Assembly (NCBI RefSeq): GCF_003007685.1
Contig: NZ_PXNN01000017.1
Span: forward strand, 496,001 to 560,000
Direction: 5' to 3'
DNA length: 64,000 nt
DNA from: Marinobacter halophilus
Lineage (GTDB): Bacteria > Pseudomonadota > Gammaproteobacteria > Pseudomonadales > Oleiphilaceae
Notes under the pieces: model-generated
Told to the model about the DNA's origin: nothing
The model's database searches: none
The model's input: only the letters and a program-made list of their open reading frames with translations
In this document: positions 11,174 through 21,998 of the stretch, in pieces
How positions within the stretch are numbered: position 1 is the stretch's first letter
Layout of the letters: every line of letters starts with the position of its first letter
Program-made: the position numbers and the translations under genes

Positions 11174-11809
11174 TTATTTATTCGGTACGCGCTTATCAAG
11201 TACTGTATCAATCAGCCCGTACTCTTTGGCCTGGTCAGGATCCATGAAATTATCCCGATCGGTATCCCGGGCGACGGTTTCCAGATCCTGACCGGTATGC
11301 CGGGCAAGAATCGTGTTCAGGGTATTTCGGATCTTCAGAATCTCGCGGGTATGGATTTCGATATCCGAAGCCTGACCCTGATAACCACCCAGTGGCTGAT
11401 GAATCATCACTCTGGAGTTGGGCAGACAAGCACGCTTGCCCTCTGCACCGCCAGCAAGCAAGAAAGCACCCATGCTGGCAGCCTGGCCGATACACAAGGT
11501 GGCCACATCAGGCTTCACGAACTGCATGGTGTCATAGATCGACATGCCAGCAGACACTGAGCCGCCCGGGCTGTTGATATAAAGGTGAATGTCCTTGTCC
11601 GGATTCTCGGATTCCAGGAACAGCAACTGGGCAACCACCAGGTTGGCCATGTGGTCTTCTACCTGGCCTACCATAAAGATTACACGCTCTTTGAGCAGGC
11701 GTGAGTAGATGTCGAAGGAACGCTCTCCGCGTGCCGTCTGTTCAATTACCATCGGCACCAGGCCAGCGCTGGTTATCATTGTAGGGCCATCAAACGGTTT
11801 CTGCGTCAT
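11174..11809 (-). CDS. clpP: ATP-dependent Clp protease proteolytic subunit ClpP
   Basis: Tetradecameric serine peptidase partnered by ClpX. The catalytic triad is visible: Ser112 (GQAASMGAF), His137 (RVMIHQP) and Asp186 (TDRDNF). The first dozen residues look like the short propeptide of the family. An AAGGAG stands 11 bases before the ATG at 11809, a wide but workable spacing. It lies between tig and clpX, the standard order. Confidence 0.98.
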   Translation of the reverse strand: MTQKPFDGPTMITSAGLVPMVIEQTARGERSFDIYSRLLKERVIFMVGQVEDHMANLVVAQLLFLESENPDKDIHLYINSPGGSVSAGMSIYDTMQFVKPDVATLCIGQAASMGAFLLAGGAEGKRACLPNSRVMIHQPLGGYQGQASDIEIHTREILKIRNTLNTILARHTGQDLETVARDTDRDNFMDPDQAKEYGLIDTVLDKRVPNK

Positions 11810-11913
11810 GTGCGCCTGAACTCCTTATGGACAATGGACATGGACTCCTGAGGCAGGATATCCGGAAATCATCATCGGACTATCTCTATACTCTGCCACC
11901 AGTGAGCCCAGAT

Positions 11914-11942
11914 GAAAACAGCCGGACACGCCGGCTGTTTCC
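11914..11942 (-). terminator. Rho-independent terminator after tig
   Basis: On the minus strand, CAGCCGG and CCGGCTG pair around a short loop and are followed by TTTTC. It is located 32 bases past the tig stop and upstream of clpP, so clpP-clpX probably also have their own promoter. Confidence 0.8.
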
Positions 11943-11973
11943 AGAAAGCGATTCCGGGCCAGGCCCGGAACGA

Positions 11974-13278
11974 TCAGCGCTGAGGCTGACCGGCCTGAAC
12001 CGCTTCCTCGTATTTCATTTTCTTCTCTGTCACTTTGGCCTGACCAAGTACGTAGTCAACCACAGCATCTTCCAGGACGGATGACTCGATCTGAGACTTC
12101 TGATCCGGATTGCTGCTGAAGTGCGCAATAACTTCTTCAGGTTGTTCATACGTAGATGCAATCTCCTGGATCTTTTCATCTACTTGCGCAGAGTCTGCTT
12201 TCAGGTCGTTTTTCTTGACGACTTCCTGGAACAGCAGGCCGGTCTTGACACGACGCTTGGCCTGCTCTTCAAAGATTTCCTTTGGCAACTGCTGAAAATC
12301 AACCTGGCCACCGAAACGCTGAACAGCATCCTGGCGCAGACGATCGATTTCCTGATCAATCAGCGAAGCCGGAATATCCAGCTCGGTGGTTTCAAGCAAA
12401 CCGTCAACAACATCATTTTTGACCTTGTTCGACACTGCCTGCTTAAGCTCCCGCTCCATGTTCTTCTTCACTTCTTCGCGGAAAGCGGCTTCATCTTCGG
12501 CTTCAATACCGAACTTCTGAAAGAACTCTGCGTTCAGTTCAGGTAGTTGCGGTTCTTCAACCTTATGAATCTTGATCTCGAACTTGGCAGGCTTACCGGC
12601 CAGATCTTCGTTGTGGTAATCGTCAGGGAAAGTCACTTCGATTTCCAGGTCTTCACCGGCCTTTCCACCAACGATCGCTTTTTCGAAGCCCGGGATCATC
12701 TGGCCAGAGCCCAGGGTCAAGCGATGACCTTCAGCGGCACCGCCTTCGAATTCTTCGCCTTCGATCAGCCCTTTGAAGTCGATGGTCAGCACATCCTTGT
12801 TCTTGGACTTGCGCTTGACTTCCTTCATGGTTGCCTGCTGACCACGCAGGTTGTCAATCATGGTGTCGATGTCTTTATCAGTGACTTCGGCTACCGGCTT
12901 TTCGACATTCACCTTGCTCAGGTCACCAAGCTCAATTTCTGGCAGCACTTCGAAGATAGCCACGAACTCGAGGTCTTTACCCTCTTCCATGGTCTTCGGC
13001 TCAAACTTCGGCCAGCCCGCCGGATTGACGTCTTGCTCCTGCAGTGCCTTGATGTAGTTGTCGCGCATAGCTTCGCCGACCACTTCCTGGCGAACGCTTT
13101 CACCGAAACGACGCTTGACCACGCTCATGGGCACCTTGCCAGGACGGAAACCGTTCAGGCGAACCGTGCGAGCAGTATCCTGCAGGCGTTTCTGGACCGC
13201 TTGGTCAATTTCCTGGGCGGGCACACCAATCGTCATGCGACGCTCGATGTTGGATGTCGTTTCAACAGACACTTGCAT
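11974..13278 (-). CDS. tig: Trigger factor
   Basis: Ribosome-associated chaperone and peptidyl-prolyl isomerase that meets nascent chains at the exit tunnel. The N-terminal ribosome-binding domain contains the signature NGFRPGKVPMSVVKRRFG (about residues 43-60). An FKBP-type isomerase domain spans about 150-245 and the helical C-terminal chaperone domain follows. 434 residues, typical. The tig-clpP-clpX-lon order is conserved, and here the tRNA cluster lies just upstream on the same strand. Confidence 0.98.
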   Translation of the reverse strand: MQVSVETTSNIERRMTIGVPAQEIDQAVQKRLQDTARTVRLNGFRPGKVPMSVVKRRFGESVRQEVVGEAMRDNYIKALQEQDVNPAGWPKFEPKTMEEGKDLEFVAIFEVLPEIELGDLSKVNVEKPVAEVTDKDIDTMIDNLRGQQATMKEVKRKSKNKDVLTIDFKGLIEGEEFEGGAAEGHRLTLGSGQMIPGFEKAIVGGKAGEDLEIEVTFPDDYHNEDLAGKPAKFEIKIHKVEEPQLPELNAEFFQKFGIEAEDEAAFREEVKKNMERELKQAVSNKVKNDVVDGLLETTELDIPASLIDQEIDRLRQDAVQRFGGQVDFQQLPKEIFEEQAKRRVKTGLLFQEVVKKNDLKADSAQVDEKIQEIASTYEQPEEVIAHFSSNPDQKSQIESSVLEDAVVDYVLGQAKVTEKKMKYEEAVQAGQPQR

Positions 13279-13497
13279 GGAGGTTCCTCAAATTACATAT
13301 TCTGTATGTGGATGAAAATGAAACTAAAATCCCGGACGGAGCAATTCTCCCCAAAGGGATGCAAAATTAAAAGCCGGTAGTTTATCACGGTTTACCCCGA
13401 CGAGAGAATCACCCAGCACGCCTCAATGATGGTTTGAGACCGGGAACACGACCGAAATGTCAAAAATATATGGGGGCAATACGAGAAAAAGAAAGGG

Positions 13498-13582
13498 TGG
13501 TGCGAGAGGAGAGACTCGAACTCTCACAGGTTTCCCCGCTGGAACCTAAATCCAGTGCGTCTACCAATTCCGCCACTCTCGC
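13498..13582 (-). tRNA. tRNA-Leu (anticodon UAG)
   Basis: An 85-nt class II tRNA with a long variable arm and encoded CCA. The acceptor stem GCGAGAG pairs with CTCTCGC. The anticodon stem-loop is CTGGA-TTTAGGT-TCCAG, giving anticodon UAG for CUA codons. It is the last of four minus-strand tRNAs upstream of tig. Confidence 0.96.
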
Positions 13583-13646
13583 GTATCCGGCACTGCACTG
13601 AAACGAAGTAACAGAACATGCGGAAAAATCAAAACAGAGGGAAAAG

Positions 13647-13722
13647 TGGGGTGGACGAAGGGGATCGAACCCTCGACCGCAGGAGTCACAATCCTGAGCT
13701 CTACCAACTGAGCTACGTCCAC
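13647..13722 (-). tRNA. tRNA-His (anticodon GUG)
   Basis: Cloverleaf with acceptor GTGGACG / CGTCCAC, anticodon loop TTGTGAC (anticodon GUG), T-arm GGTTCGATCC and encoded CCA. An extra G at 13723 is the encoded G-1 that histidyl-tRNA synthetase requires; the discriminator base is C, as expected for tRNA-His. Confidence 0.97.
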
Positions 13723-13816
13723 CACATCAAAGCAGTGCGTTAAAGCACTTACATCTACTGGCTAATTCAACTTTGCTGGTTTGGCGAATTCGGCCCTTAC
13801 CAGACCGACGACTTAA

Positions 13817-13893
13817 TGGCGCGCCCGGCAGGACTCGAACCTGCGACCACCCGCTTAGAAGGCGGGTGCTCTATCCAGCTGAGCTACGGGCGC
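13817..13893 (-). tRNA. tRNA-Arg (anticodon UCU)
   Basis: A 77-nt tRNA with acceptor GCGCCCG / CGGGCGC, anticodon stem-loop CCCGC-CTTCTAA-GCGGG (anticodon UCU for AGA codons), a standard T-arm and encoded CCA. It is second in the Pro-Arg-His-Leu cluster. Confidence 0.97.
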
Positions 13894-13925
13894 TTGACCG
13901 TTCACCCACCTGAACATTCAGAAAA

Positions 13926-14002
13926 TGGTCGGGGTAGAGAGATTCGAACTCCCGACATCCTGCTCCCAAAGCAGGCGCGCTACCAGACTGCGCTATACCC
14001 CG
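13926..14002 (-). tRNA. tRNA-Pro (anticodon UGG)
   Basis: A 77-nt tRNA with acceptor CGGGGTA / TACCCCG, anticodon stem-loop CCTGC-TTTGGGA-GCAGG (anticodon UGG, reads CCN) and encoded CCA. It is the promoter-proximal gene of the four-tRNA transcript. Confidence 0.97.
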
Positions 14003-14040
14003 TAAACTGAACAACAAGTGCTTCAGCAAAGTTGGCGCGC

Positions 14041-14069
14041 ATATTACCGGCGGTTTCGGCATCCGTCAA
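14041..14069 (-). promoter_or_regulatory. Promoter of the tRNA-Pro-Arg-His-Leu transcript
   Basis: On the minus strand, TTGACG (14069-14064) and TAATAT (14046-14041) are separated by exactly 17 bases. The -10 is followed at once by GCGCGCC. A GC-rich discriminator of this kind is the known mark of stringently controlled stable-RNA promoters, so ppGpp-dependent repression during starvation is inferred. The start point would lie about 30 bases before the tRNA-Pro 5' end. Confidence 0.88.
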
Positions 14070-14257
14070 CACGGATTTTGGAAAATATACATAGTTCGTT
14101 GATTTTGTTCGTCGTAAGCGCCTCTGCAAGCGTGCGCTTTTACAGCTTTTGCAACACCAACACCCTCTACCCTCACGTTGGCGTTCATGGCGAAGCATGA
14201 GACAATGATCCCCCTTCACTTAACCTCTACTTCATGCCCAACCGACAAGATGGAATC

Positions 14258-15115
14258 ATGAGCGCCAAACTGATTAACGGAAAAGAAATAGCCACTCAGG
14301 TCCGGCAACGCGTTGCTGCCGGCGTTGAAACCCGCAAACAAAAAGGCCTTCGAGCACCCGGCCTGGCGGTTGTTCTGGTCGGCAACGATCCGGCTTCGCA
14401 GGTCTATGTCGGTAACAAGCGTAAAGCCTGCGATCAAGCCGGCATCATGTCCCTATCCTACGATTTGCCAGAGGACACGTCACAGGCAGCCCTGGAAACG
14501 CTGGTCGATGAACTGAATGAAAACCCGGCGATAGACGGCATTCTGGTACAACTGCCCCTGCCCCCGCATCTCGATGCAGACCCGATTCTGGTGAAAATCC
14601 GGCCAGATAAAGATGTCGACGGCTTTCACCCCTACAACATCGGGCGCCTGATGCAGCGCAAGCCCACTCTGAGGCCCTGCACACCTGCCGGTGTGATTAC
14701 CCTGCTCGACTCCATTGGTACACCCTATAAAGGCCAGCACGCGGTGATTGTGGGCGCCTCCAACATCGTTGGCCGCCCCATGAGCATGGAACTGCTGCTT
14801 AAGGGCGCTACCACTACGGTATGCCACCGGTTTACCGATAACCTCGAAAAGTTTGTTGGCGAAGCCGACATCCTGATTGCCGCAGTGGGCAAACCCGGCA
14901 TTATAAAAGGCGAATGGGTAAAACCCGGCGCTACCGTCATTGATGTCGGCATCAACCGGATGGAAGACGGCAAACTACGCGGCGACGTAGATTTCGCCGC
15001 CGCCGCTGAACGCGCCGCCTACATCACCCCGGTGCCCGGCGGCGTGGGCCCCATGACCATCGCCACGTTGCTGGAAAACACCCTGTACGCCGCTGACGTG
15101 TTGCACAGCGCCTGA
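14258..15115 (+). CDS. folD: Bifunctional methylenetetrahydrofolate dehydrogenase/cyclohydrolase
   Basis: Interconverts 5,10-methylene-, methenyl- and 10-formyl-tetrahydrofolate, feeding purine and formyl-methionine synthesis with NADP. The catalytic Tyr50 and Lys54 of YVGNKRKAC are present, as are the signatures [19 protein letters not shown], the Rossmann segment GASNIVGRP and the C-terminal [10 protein letters not shown]. The ATG at 14258 matches the family start; an upstream in-frame ATG at 14234 adds eight unconserved residues. 285 residues, normal. It is divergent from the tRNA cluster. Confidence 0.97.
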   Translation: MSAKLINGKEIATQVRQRVAAGVETRKQKGLRAPGLAVVLVGNDPASQVYVGNKRKACDQAGIMSLSYDLPEDTSQAALETLVDELNENPAIDGILVQLPLPPHLDADPILVKIRPDKDVDGFHPYNIGRLMQRKPTLRPCTPAGVITLLDSIGTPYKGQHAVIVGASNIVGRPMSMELLLKGATTTVCHRFTDNLEKFVGEADILIAAVGKPGIIKGEWVKPGATVIDVGINRMEDGKLRGDVDFAAAAERAAYITPVPGGVGPMTIATLLENTLYAADVLHSA

Positions 15116-15142
15116 CAAGGGTCAGACCCCTTTGTAGCCTGC

Positions 15143-15180
15143 CTCATAAAAAACCCCGCCGAAGCGGGGTTTTTTATGAG
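15143..15180. terminator. Bidirectional rho-independent terminator, folD/glcB
   Basis: A perfect 17-bp inverted repeat (15143-15159 and 15164-15180) with a CGAA loop; GC core CCCCGC / GCGGGG flanked by an A-run and a T-run. It can end both convergent transcripts. Confidence 0.95.
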
Positions 15181-15189
15181 CTGAACTGC

Positions 15190-17361
15190 TTACTGGCCAG
15201 CTTTCACCTTCAGGCGATACGCGTGCAGCAGCGGCTCGGTGTAGCCGCTGGGCTGCTCACGGCCCTTGAGAACCAGATCCAGCGCTGCCTGGAAGGCAAT
15301 GCCGTCAAAGTTCGGGGCCATGCTGCGGTAGGCAGGGTCACCGGCGTTCTGGCGATCCACAACCGCCGCCATGCGCTTCATGGTTTCCAGGATCTGCTCT
15401 TCGCTGCAGATGCCGTGGTACAACCAGTTGCACAGCAACTGGGAGGCGATGCGCAGAGTTGCGCGATCTTCCATCAGGCCGATGTCGTTGATGTCCGGCA
15501 CCTTGGAGCAACCAACGCCCTGATCGATCCAGCGCACAACGTAACCCAGGATGCCCTGAGCATTGTTGTCCAGCTCCTGCTGAATTTCTTCAGCGGTCAG
15601 AGAAGACGGGTCTTCCATCACCGGCACGGTCAGGATGTCGTCCAGAGCCGCGCGCTGACGGCTGGCCAGCTCTTTCTGAACATCAAACACGCTGACCTGG
15701 TGATAATGTGTCGCGTGCAGAGTAGCGGCAGTCGGTGACGGAACCCAGGCGGTGTTGGCGCCGGATTTCGGATGGCCGATCTTCTGCTCGAGCATACCCG
15801 CCATCAGATCCGGCATGGCCCACATGCCTTTACCTATCTGGGCCACACCAGAGAAGCCGGTTTCCAGACCAATATCGACGTTCCACTGCTCATAGGCGTT
15901 GATCCAGGCCGCCTGCTTCATCTGACCTTTCCGGATAAACGGACCCAGCTCCATGGAGGTGTGAATCTCATCGCCAGTGCGATCCAGGAAGCCGGTGTTG
16001 ATGAACACGGCACGATCTTTGGCCGCGTGGATACAGGCTTTCAGGTTAACGGTGGTGCGACGCTCTTCATCCATGATGCCCACTTTCAGAGTGAAGCGCG
16101 GCAGACCAAGAGCATCTTCAACACGGCCGAAAAACTCGTTGGTGAACGCCACTTCTTCCGGGCCGTGCATCTTTGGCTTAACAATGTACACAGAACCCTT
16201 GGTGCTGTTCTGGAACTGACCTTTGCCCTTCAGGTCGTGGATGGCGATCAGGGAGGTCAGCAGACCGTCCATCAGGCCTTCCGGAATTTCGTTGCCGTCT
16301 TTCAGCAGAACCGCCGGGTTAGTCATCAGGTGGCCGACGTTGCGCACGAACATCAGGCTGCGCCCCTTCAGGGTCAACTCACTGCCGTCTGCGCCGGTGT
16401 AACTGCGGTCCGGATTCATGCGACGGGTCATCTGCTGCCCGCCCTTCTCGAACGACTCTTCCAGATTGCTCTTCATCAGGCCCAGCCAGTTTTTGTAGGC
16501 CAATACCTTGTCTTCCGCATCCACCGCGGCAACGGAGTCTTCACAGTCCATGATGGTGGTCAGGGCCGACTCCATCAGCACGTCTTTGACGTGGGCACCG
16601 TCATCCTTGCCAATCGGATGGCTGGCATCGATCTGAATTTCAAAGTGCATGCCATTCTTGACCAGCAACAGCCCGGTCGGCTCGTTGGCAGCGCCGACAA
16701 AACCTGCAAAGCCGGACTCGTCTTTCAGACCGGTTACGTCGCCGTTCTGCAGTTTGACCGCCAGCTTGCCGCCATCTACATAGTACAAGGCGGCATCTTT
16801 GTGACTGCCTGACGCCAGCGGCGCGGAGCTGTCCAGCAGGTTACGGGCCCACTCGATAACCATGGCGCCACGTACCGGGTTATAGCCACGACCTTTCTCA
16901 GCGCCGTTTTCTTCTGACAGTGCATCCGTGCCGTAGAGCGCGTCGTACAGGCTGCCCCAACGAGCGTTAGCGGCGTTCAGTGCAAACCGGGCATTCATTA
17001 CCGGCACCACCAACTGCGGGCCGGCCATGGTGGCGATTTCCGGGTCAACATTGGAGGTGGAAATCTTGAACTCGCCAGGCTCGTCAACCAGGTAGCCAAT
17101 GTCTTTCAGGAACGACTTGTACTCGGCCATGTCCAGTTTCTGGCCTTTGTGGTCCCGGTTCCAGGTGTCGAGTTTTTCCTGAATGGCGTCGCGTTTGGCG
17201 AGCAGCTCACGGTTGCGCGGGGCCAGCTCGTTCACGATCTTGTCGAACTCTGCCCAGAATTTGTCTGCGTCGAGACCGGTGCCTGGGATCGCTTCGTTGT
17301 TTACGAAATCATACAGATTCTTCGCGACCTGAATGCCGCCAATTTGTACGCGTTCTGTCAT
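15190..17361 (-). CDS. glcB: Malate synthase G
   Basis: Condenses glyoxylate and acetyl-CoA to malate in the glyoxylate cycle or after glycolate use. The single-chain G form is recognised from its length (723 residues) and from TGLDADKFW near the N-terminus, [15 protein letters not shown] in the middle, MNPDRSYTG, and [12 protein letters not shown] in the TIM-barrel. ATG 17361 is chosen by family alignment; an in-frame TTG lies five codons upstream. No isocitrate lyase gene is in the window. Its promoter is visible in the gap before cysS. Confidence 0.97.
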   Translation of the reverse strand: MTERVQIGGIQVAKNLYDFVNNEAIPGTGLDADKFWAEFDKIVNELAPRNRELLAKRDAIQEKLDTWNRDHKGQKLDMAEYKSFLKDIGYLVDEPGEFKISTSNVDPEIATMAGPQLVVPVMNARFALNAANARWGSLYDALYGTDALSEENGAEKGRGYNPVRGAMVIEWARNLLDSSAPLASGSHKDAALYYVDGGKLAVKLQNGDVTGLKDESGFAGFVGAANEPTGLLLVKNGMHFEIQIDASHPIGKDDGAHVKDVLMESALTTIMDCEDSVAAVDAEDKVLAYKNWLGLMKSNLEESFEKGGQQMTRRMNPDRSYTGADGSELTLKGRSLMFVRNVGHLMTNPAVLLKDGNEIPEGLMDGLLTSLIAIHDLKGKGQFQNSTKGSVYIVKPKMHGPEEVAFTNEFFGRVEDALGLPRFTLKVGIMDEERRTTVNLKACIHAAKDRAVFINTGFLDRTGDEIHTSMELGPFIRKGQMKQAAWINAYEQWNVDIGLETGFSGVAQIGKGMWAMPDLMAGMLEQKIGHPKSGANTAWVPSPTAATLHATHYHQVSVFDVQKELASRQRAALDDILTVPVMEDPSSLTAEEIQQELDNNAQGILGYVVRWIDQGVGCSKVPDINDIGLMEDRATLRIASQLLCNWLYHGICSEEQILETMKRMAAVVDRQNAGDPAYRSMAPNFDGIAFQAALDLVLKGREQPSGYTEPLLHAYRLKVKAGQ

Positions 17362-17443
17362 TGTTGCTTGCCTCAATGGGTTACGTTTCCCGACTCCCCT
17401 CAGTGCACCTTACAGTGCGGGGACACTATGATTTGAGCGCCGC

Positions 17444-17472
17444 ATTATACGTGAGAATCCCTACAAGGTCAT
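17444..17472 (-). promoter_or_regulatory. Promoter of glcB
   Basis: On the minus strand, ATGACC (17472-17467) and a perfect TATAAT (17449-17444) lie 17 bases apart. The predicted leader is about 75 bases. It lies in the 151-bp gap between the cysS stop and the glcB start, so glcB is not dependent on cysS transcription. Confidence 0.65.
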
Positions 17473-17512
17473 TCCCGGTCAGCACAATGCGACTTTCTGC
17501 GAATTTTCAGGC

Positions 17513-18897
<1,385 letters not shown>

Positions 18898-18898
<1 letters not shown>

Positions 18899-20577
18899 TA
18901 CTTGCCTCCCTTGCCCCAGGAATCTCTCAGGGTGACGGTGCGATTGAACACGGGCTTGCCGGCCGCCGCCGTCAGTTCCTGATCACAGAAGAAATAACCT
19001 TCCCGCTCGAACTGATACGGCAGGTTGGTACGCGGTTGCGCCAGACTTTTCTCAACCCGGGCTCCACTGAGCACCACCAGAGACTCCGGATTCACGTGAT
19101 CCATAAGATCACCGTCTTTATCGCTGTCCGGTGATTCGTGATTGAACAGCCGATCGTACAGGTTGATGTCGGTTTCAACGCTGTCGTCCGCCGATACCCA
19201 GTGAATCACGCCGTTGGGCTTGTAGCCCTCCGGATTGACACCCAGGGTGTTCGGATCGTATTCGCACTTGAGCTCGGTGATCTCGCCGCAGTCATCGCGC
19301 ACCACTTCCCGGCAGGTCATCACGTAACCACCACGCAGGCGTACTGCCTGATCCGGCGCCAGCCGCTTCCACTTGCGCGGCGGCTCCATTTCAAAGTCTT
19401 CGCGGTCGATGTACAGAGTCTGGCTCCAGGTCACGTCCCGCTCACCCATGTCCGGATTTTGCGGGTGTACCGGCAGCGTCAGAGTTTCGGTCTGCCCGGC
19501 CGGGTAATTGGTCAGGGTGATCTTGAGCGGGCGCATCACACACATGGCCCGGGGCGAACGGGTGTTCAGATCTTCCCGGATCGCATGTTCAAGCATGCCC
19601 ACATCCACCGTGCCGCCAGCCTTGTTGACCCCGATCATGTCGCAGAAGGTGCGAATGGATTCAGGGGTGAAGCCCCGGCGACGCATCCCGGAGATGGTGG
19701 GCATGCGCGGATCGTTCCAACTATCAACCACACCTTCGTCCACGAGGCGCTTGAGCTTGCGCTTGCTGGTGATGGTGTAGTTCAGGTTGAGCCGGGCAAA
19801 CTCGATCTGGCGCGGGTGACAGGGAATGGTGATGTTATCCAGCACCCAGTCATAGAGCGGACGATGATCTTCAAATTCCAGGGTACACAGGGAGTGGGTC
19901 ACCCCTTCCAGCGCATCAGAAATCGGGTGGGTGAAGTCGTACATCGGGTAGATGCACCACTTGTCGCCGGTCTGATGGTGGTCGGCGTAGCGGATCCGGT
20001 ACAGGATCGGGTCGCGCAGGTTGATGTTTGGCGAGGCCATATCAATCTTCGCTCGCAGCACCAGTTCACCGTTCTGGAACTTGCCGGCACGCATGTCCCG
20101 GAACAGCTGCAGGCTTTCTTCCACGGGGCGGTCACGATACGGACTGTTCTTACCCGGCTCTTTCAGCGAACCGCGGTAGGCCGCCATGTCATCGGCGCTC
20201 AAAGCGCACACGTAGGCTTTGCCCTTTTCGATTAACTCCTCGGCGAAGCCGTAAATCTGGTCAAAGTAATCCGAGGCATAACGCACTTCCTCAACCCACT
20301 TATAGCCAAGCCACTCGACGTCCTGCTTGATGGCGTCGATATACTCCTGACTTTCCTTTTCCGGATTGGTGTCGTCAAAGCGAAGATTGCACTCACCACC
20401 GAAGGTCTCAGCGATGCCAAAGTTCAGACAAATAGACTTGGCATGCCCAACGTGCAGGTAACCGTTGGGCTCGGGCGGAAAACGGGTAACGACCTTGCCG
20501 GAATGCTCACCTTTGGTGATGGCGTCTTCGATCAGGCTCTGAATAAAATTATGGGCTTTCTTCGACTCGGCGCTCAT
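18898..20577 (-). CDS. glnS: Glutaminyl-tRNA synthetase
   Basis: Charges tRNA-Gln directly with glutamine. It is a class Ic synthetase with the HIGH-type LHVGH preceded by FPPEPNGY near residues 35-45, a KMSKS-like SKRKLKRL near 270, and the C-terminal anticodon-binding beta-barrels. The ATG at 20577 gives 559 residues and fits the family; an in-frame upstream extension to 20616 is unconserved. It is divergent from ppiB. A perfect TATAAT on the minus strand (20642-20637) lies 60 bases upstream of the start but lacks a matching -35. Confidence 0.97.
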
Positions 20578-20735
20578 ACAATCTCTGCAACAGGGAATGG
20601 GTCCTGGGCGCACCAAGGTGCTCCCTTAAACCGCCTATTATACTCACAAATGCTTGCCGGACTCATGCACCGGACGAAACTCTTGCGTACAATAGGTTCA
20701 TTACACTCACGTACCCTAAATTACAGGAAGCCCTG

Positions 20736-21236
20736 ATGATTCTGCTGCAAACCAACCACGGTGACATCAAACTGGAACTGGACTACGAAAAAGCGCCGGA
20801 AACCGCCAAAAACTTCGAACAGTATGTTCGCGACGGTTTTTACGACGGCCTGATTTTTCACCGCGTGATCAGCAATTTCATGGTCCAGGGCGGCGGCTTT
20901 GAGCCGGGCATGACCCCACGCAAGACCCGCGAGCCGATCCAGAACGAAGCCGACAATGGCCTGAGCAACATGGTGGGCACCGTGGCCATGGCCCGCACCA
21001 TGGACCCGCATTCCGCCTCCGCGCAATTTTTCATCAATGTGGAGAACAACGGCTTTCTGGACCACACCGCAAAAAATGCCGAGGGCTGGGGCTACTGCGT
21101 GTTCGGTAAAATCGCCGAAGGCATGGACACCGTCAACAAAATCCGGGGCGTGCGCACTGCTATGCGCTCAGGCCACCAGGACGTGCCCGCAGAAGACGTC
21201 ATTATTGTCAAAGCCGAGGTTCTGGAGGACGCGTGA
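20736..21236 (+). CDS. ppiB: Cytoplasmic peptidyl-prolyl cis-trans isomerase B
   Basis: Cyclophilin-type proline isomerase. 166 residues with the family core IFHRVISNFMVQGG, a SASAQFFINV segment and GYCVFGKIAEGMD. There is no signal peptide, so it is the cytoplasmic form. ATG 20736 has AGGAAG upstream. Its TGA overlaps the GTG start of lpxH (GTGA), as in other gammaproteobacteria where ppiB and lpxH are paired. Confidence 0.96.
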   Translation: MILLQTNHGDIKLELDYEKAPETAKNFEQYVRDGFYDGLIFHRVISNFMVQGGGFEPGMTPRKTREPIQNEADNGLSNMVGTVAMARTMDPHSASAQFFINVENNGFLDHTAKNAEGWGYCVFGKIAEGMDTVNKIRGVRTAMRSGHQDVPAEDVIIVKAEVLEDA

Positions 21237-21964
21237 CTACGCTGTTTATCTCGGATCTGCACCTTGAAGAATCGCGCCCGGACATTACCGGCGCGTTTCT
21301 GGCATTCCTGAAGGAAAAAGCGGCCGGGGCTGAACGGCTGTTCATTCTGGGAGATTTTTTTGAAGCCTGGATTGGCGACGACGAGCGCACGCCGCTGCAG
21401 GAGCAGGTCGCCGGTGCCCTGAAAGCACTCAGTGACAGCGGCACCGACATCTTTCTGATGCACGGCAACCGCGACTTCCTGATCGGTGAAGACTTCTGCC
21501 AGCGCGCCGGCGTCACTCTGCTGGCCGATCCCACTATGATCGACCTGTACGGCACCCCTGCACTGTTGCTGCACGGCGACAGTCTGTGCACCGCCGATGT
21601 GGACTACCAGAAATTCCGCAATGCCATGCGCAACCCGCAGATGCAGCAGATGATGCTGGCCCGACCCCTGAAAGACCGCCAGCAAATGGCCAGGCAGTTA
21701 CGAGAGGTTTCGATGGCGCAAAATCAGGGCAAAGCTGAAGCCATCATGGACGTAACGCCCGCAGAAGTGGTGAGAGAACTGGAAGCCCACGGCGTGCAGC
21801 TGATGATCCACGGCCACACCCACAGGCCGGCCGTGCATCGGTTTGAAGCCAATGGCAGACCGGCTCGACGGATCGTGCTCGGCGACTGGCACAGTCACCT
21901 CTGGTGGCTGGACGCCCAGCCCGACCAAACGGTTGAACTCAAAAAACAGCCTCTGGAGCCATAG
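21233..21964 (+). CDS. lpxH: UDP-2,3-diacylglucosamine diphosphatase
   Basis: Peripheral membrane calcineurin-like phosphoesterase that makes lipid X in lipid A synthesis. The metal-binding motifs are in order: ISDLHLE (N-terminus), GDFFEAWIGDDE, HGNRDF near 80, HGDSLCT near 120 and HGHTHRP near 195. The start is GTG, overlapping the ppiB stop by four bases. 243 residues, normal. The last bases of the gene also encode a minus-strand terminator for the convergent gene. Confidence 0.97.
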   Translation: MTTLFISDLHLEESRPDITGAFLAFLKEKAAGAERLFILGDFFEAWIGDDERTPLQEQVAGALKALSDSGTDIFLMHGNRDFLIGEDFCQRAGVTLLADPTMIDLYGTPALLLHGDSLCTADVDYQKFRNAMRNPQMQQMMLARPLKDRQQMARQLREVSMAQNQGKAEAIMDVTPAEVVRELEAHGVQLMIHGHTHRPAVHRFEANGRPARRIVLGDWHSHLWWLDAQPDQTVELKKQPLEP

Positions 21965-21978
21965 CGCCCCAGAGGCTG
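21941..21978 (-). terminator. Terminator for the minus-strand dehydrogenase gene, inside the lpxH 3' end
   Basis: CAGCCTCTGG (21947-21956) and CCAGAGGCTG (21969-21978) form a 10-bp perfect stem. On the minus strand it is followed by TTTTTT (21946-21941). The arm and T-run lie within the last codons of lpxH. On the plus strand no T-run follows, so it acts mainly on the minus-strand transcript. Confidence 0.85.
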
Positions 21979-21998
21979 CCTTGATCATCATCCGGTGG

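Noticed and set aside
13498..14002. tRNA cluster as an integration site of a mobile element
   Set aside because: No integrase, no repeated tRNA end and no change in composition next to it.
20637..20642. Perfect TATAAT on the minus strand before glnS as a full promoter
   Set aside because: No acceptable -35 at 16-18 bases; noted in the glnS entry but not called as a promoter.
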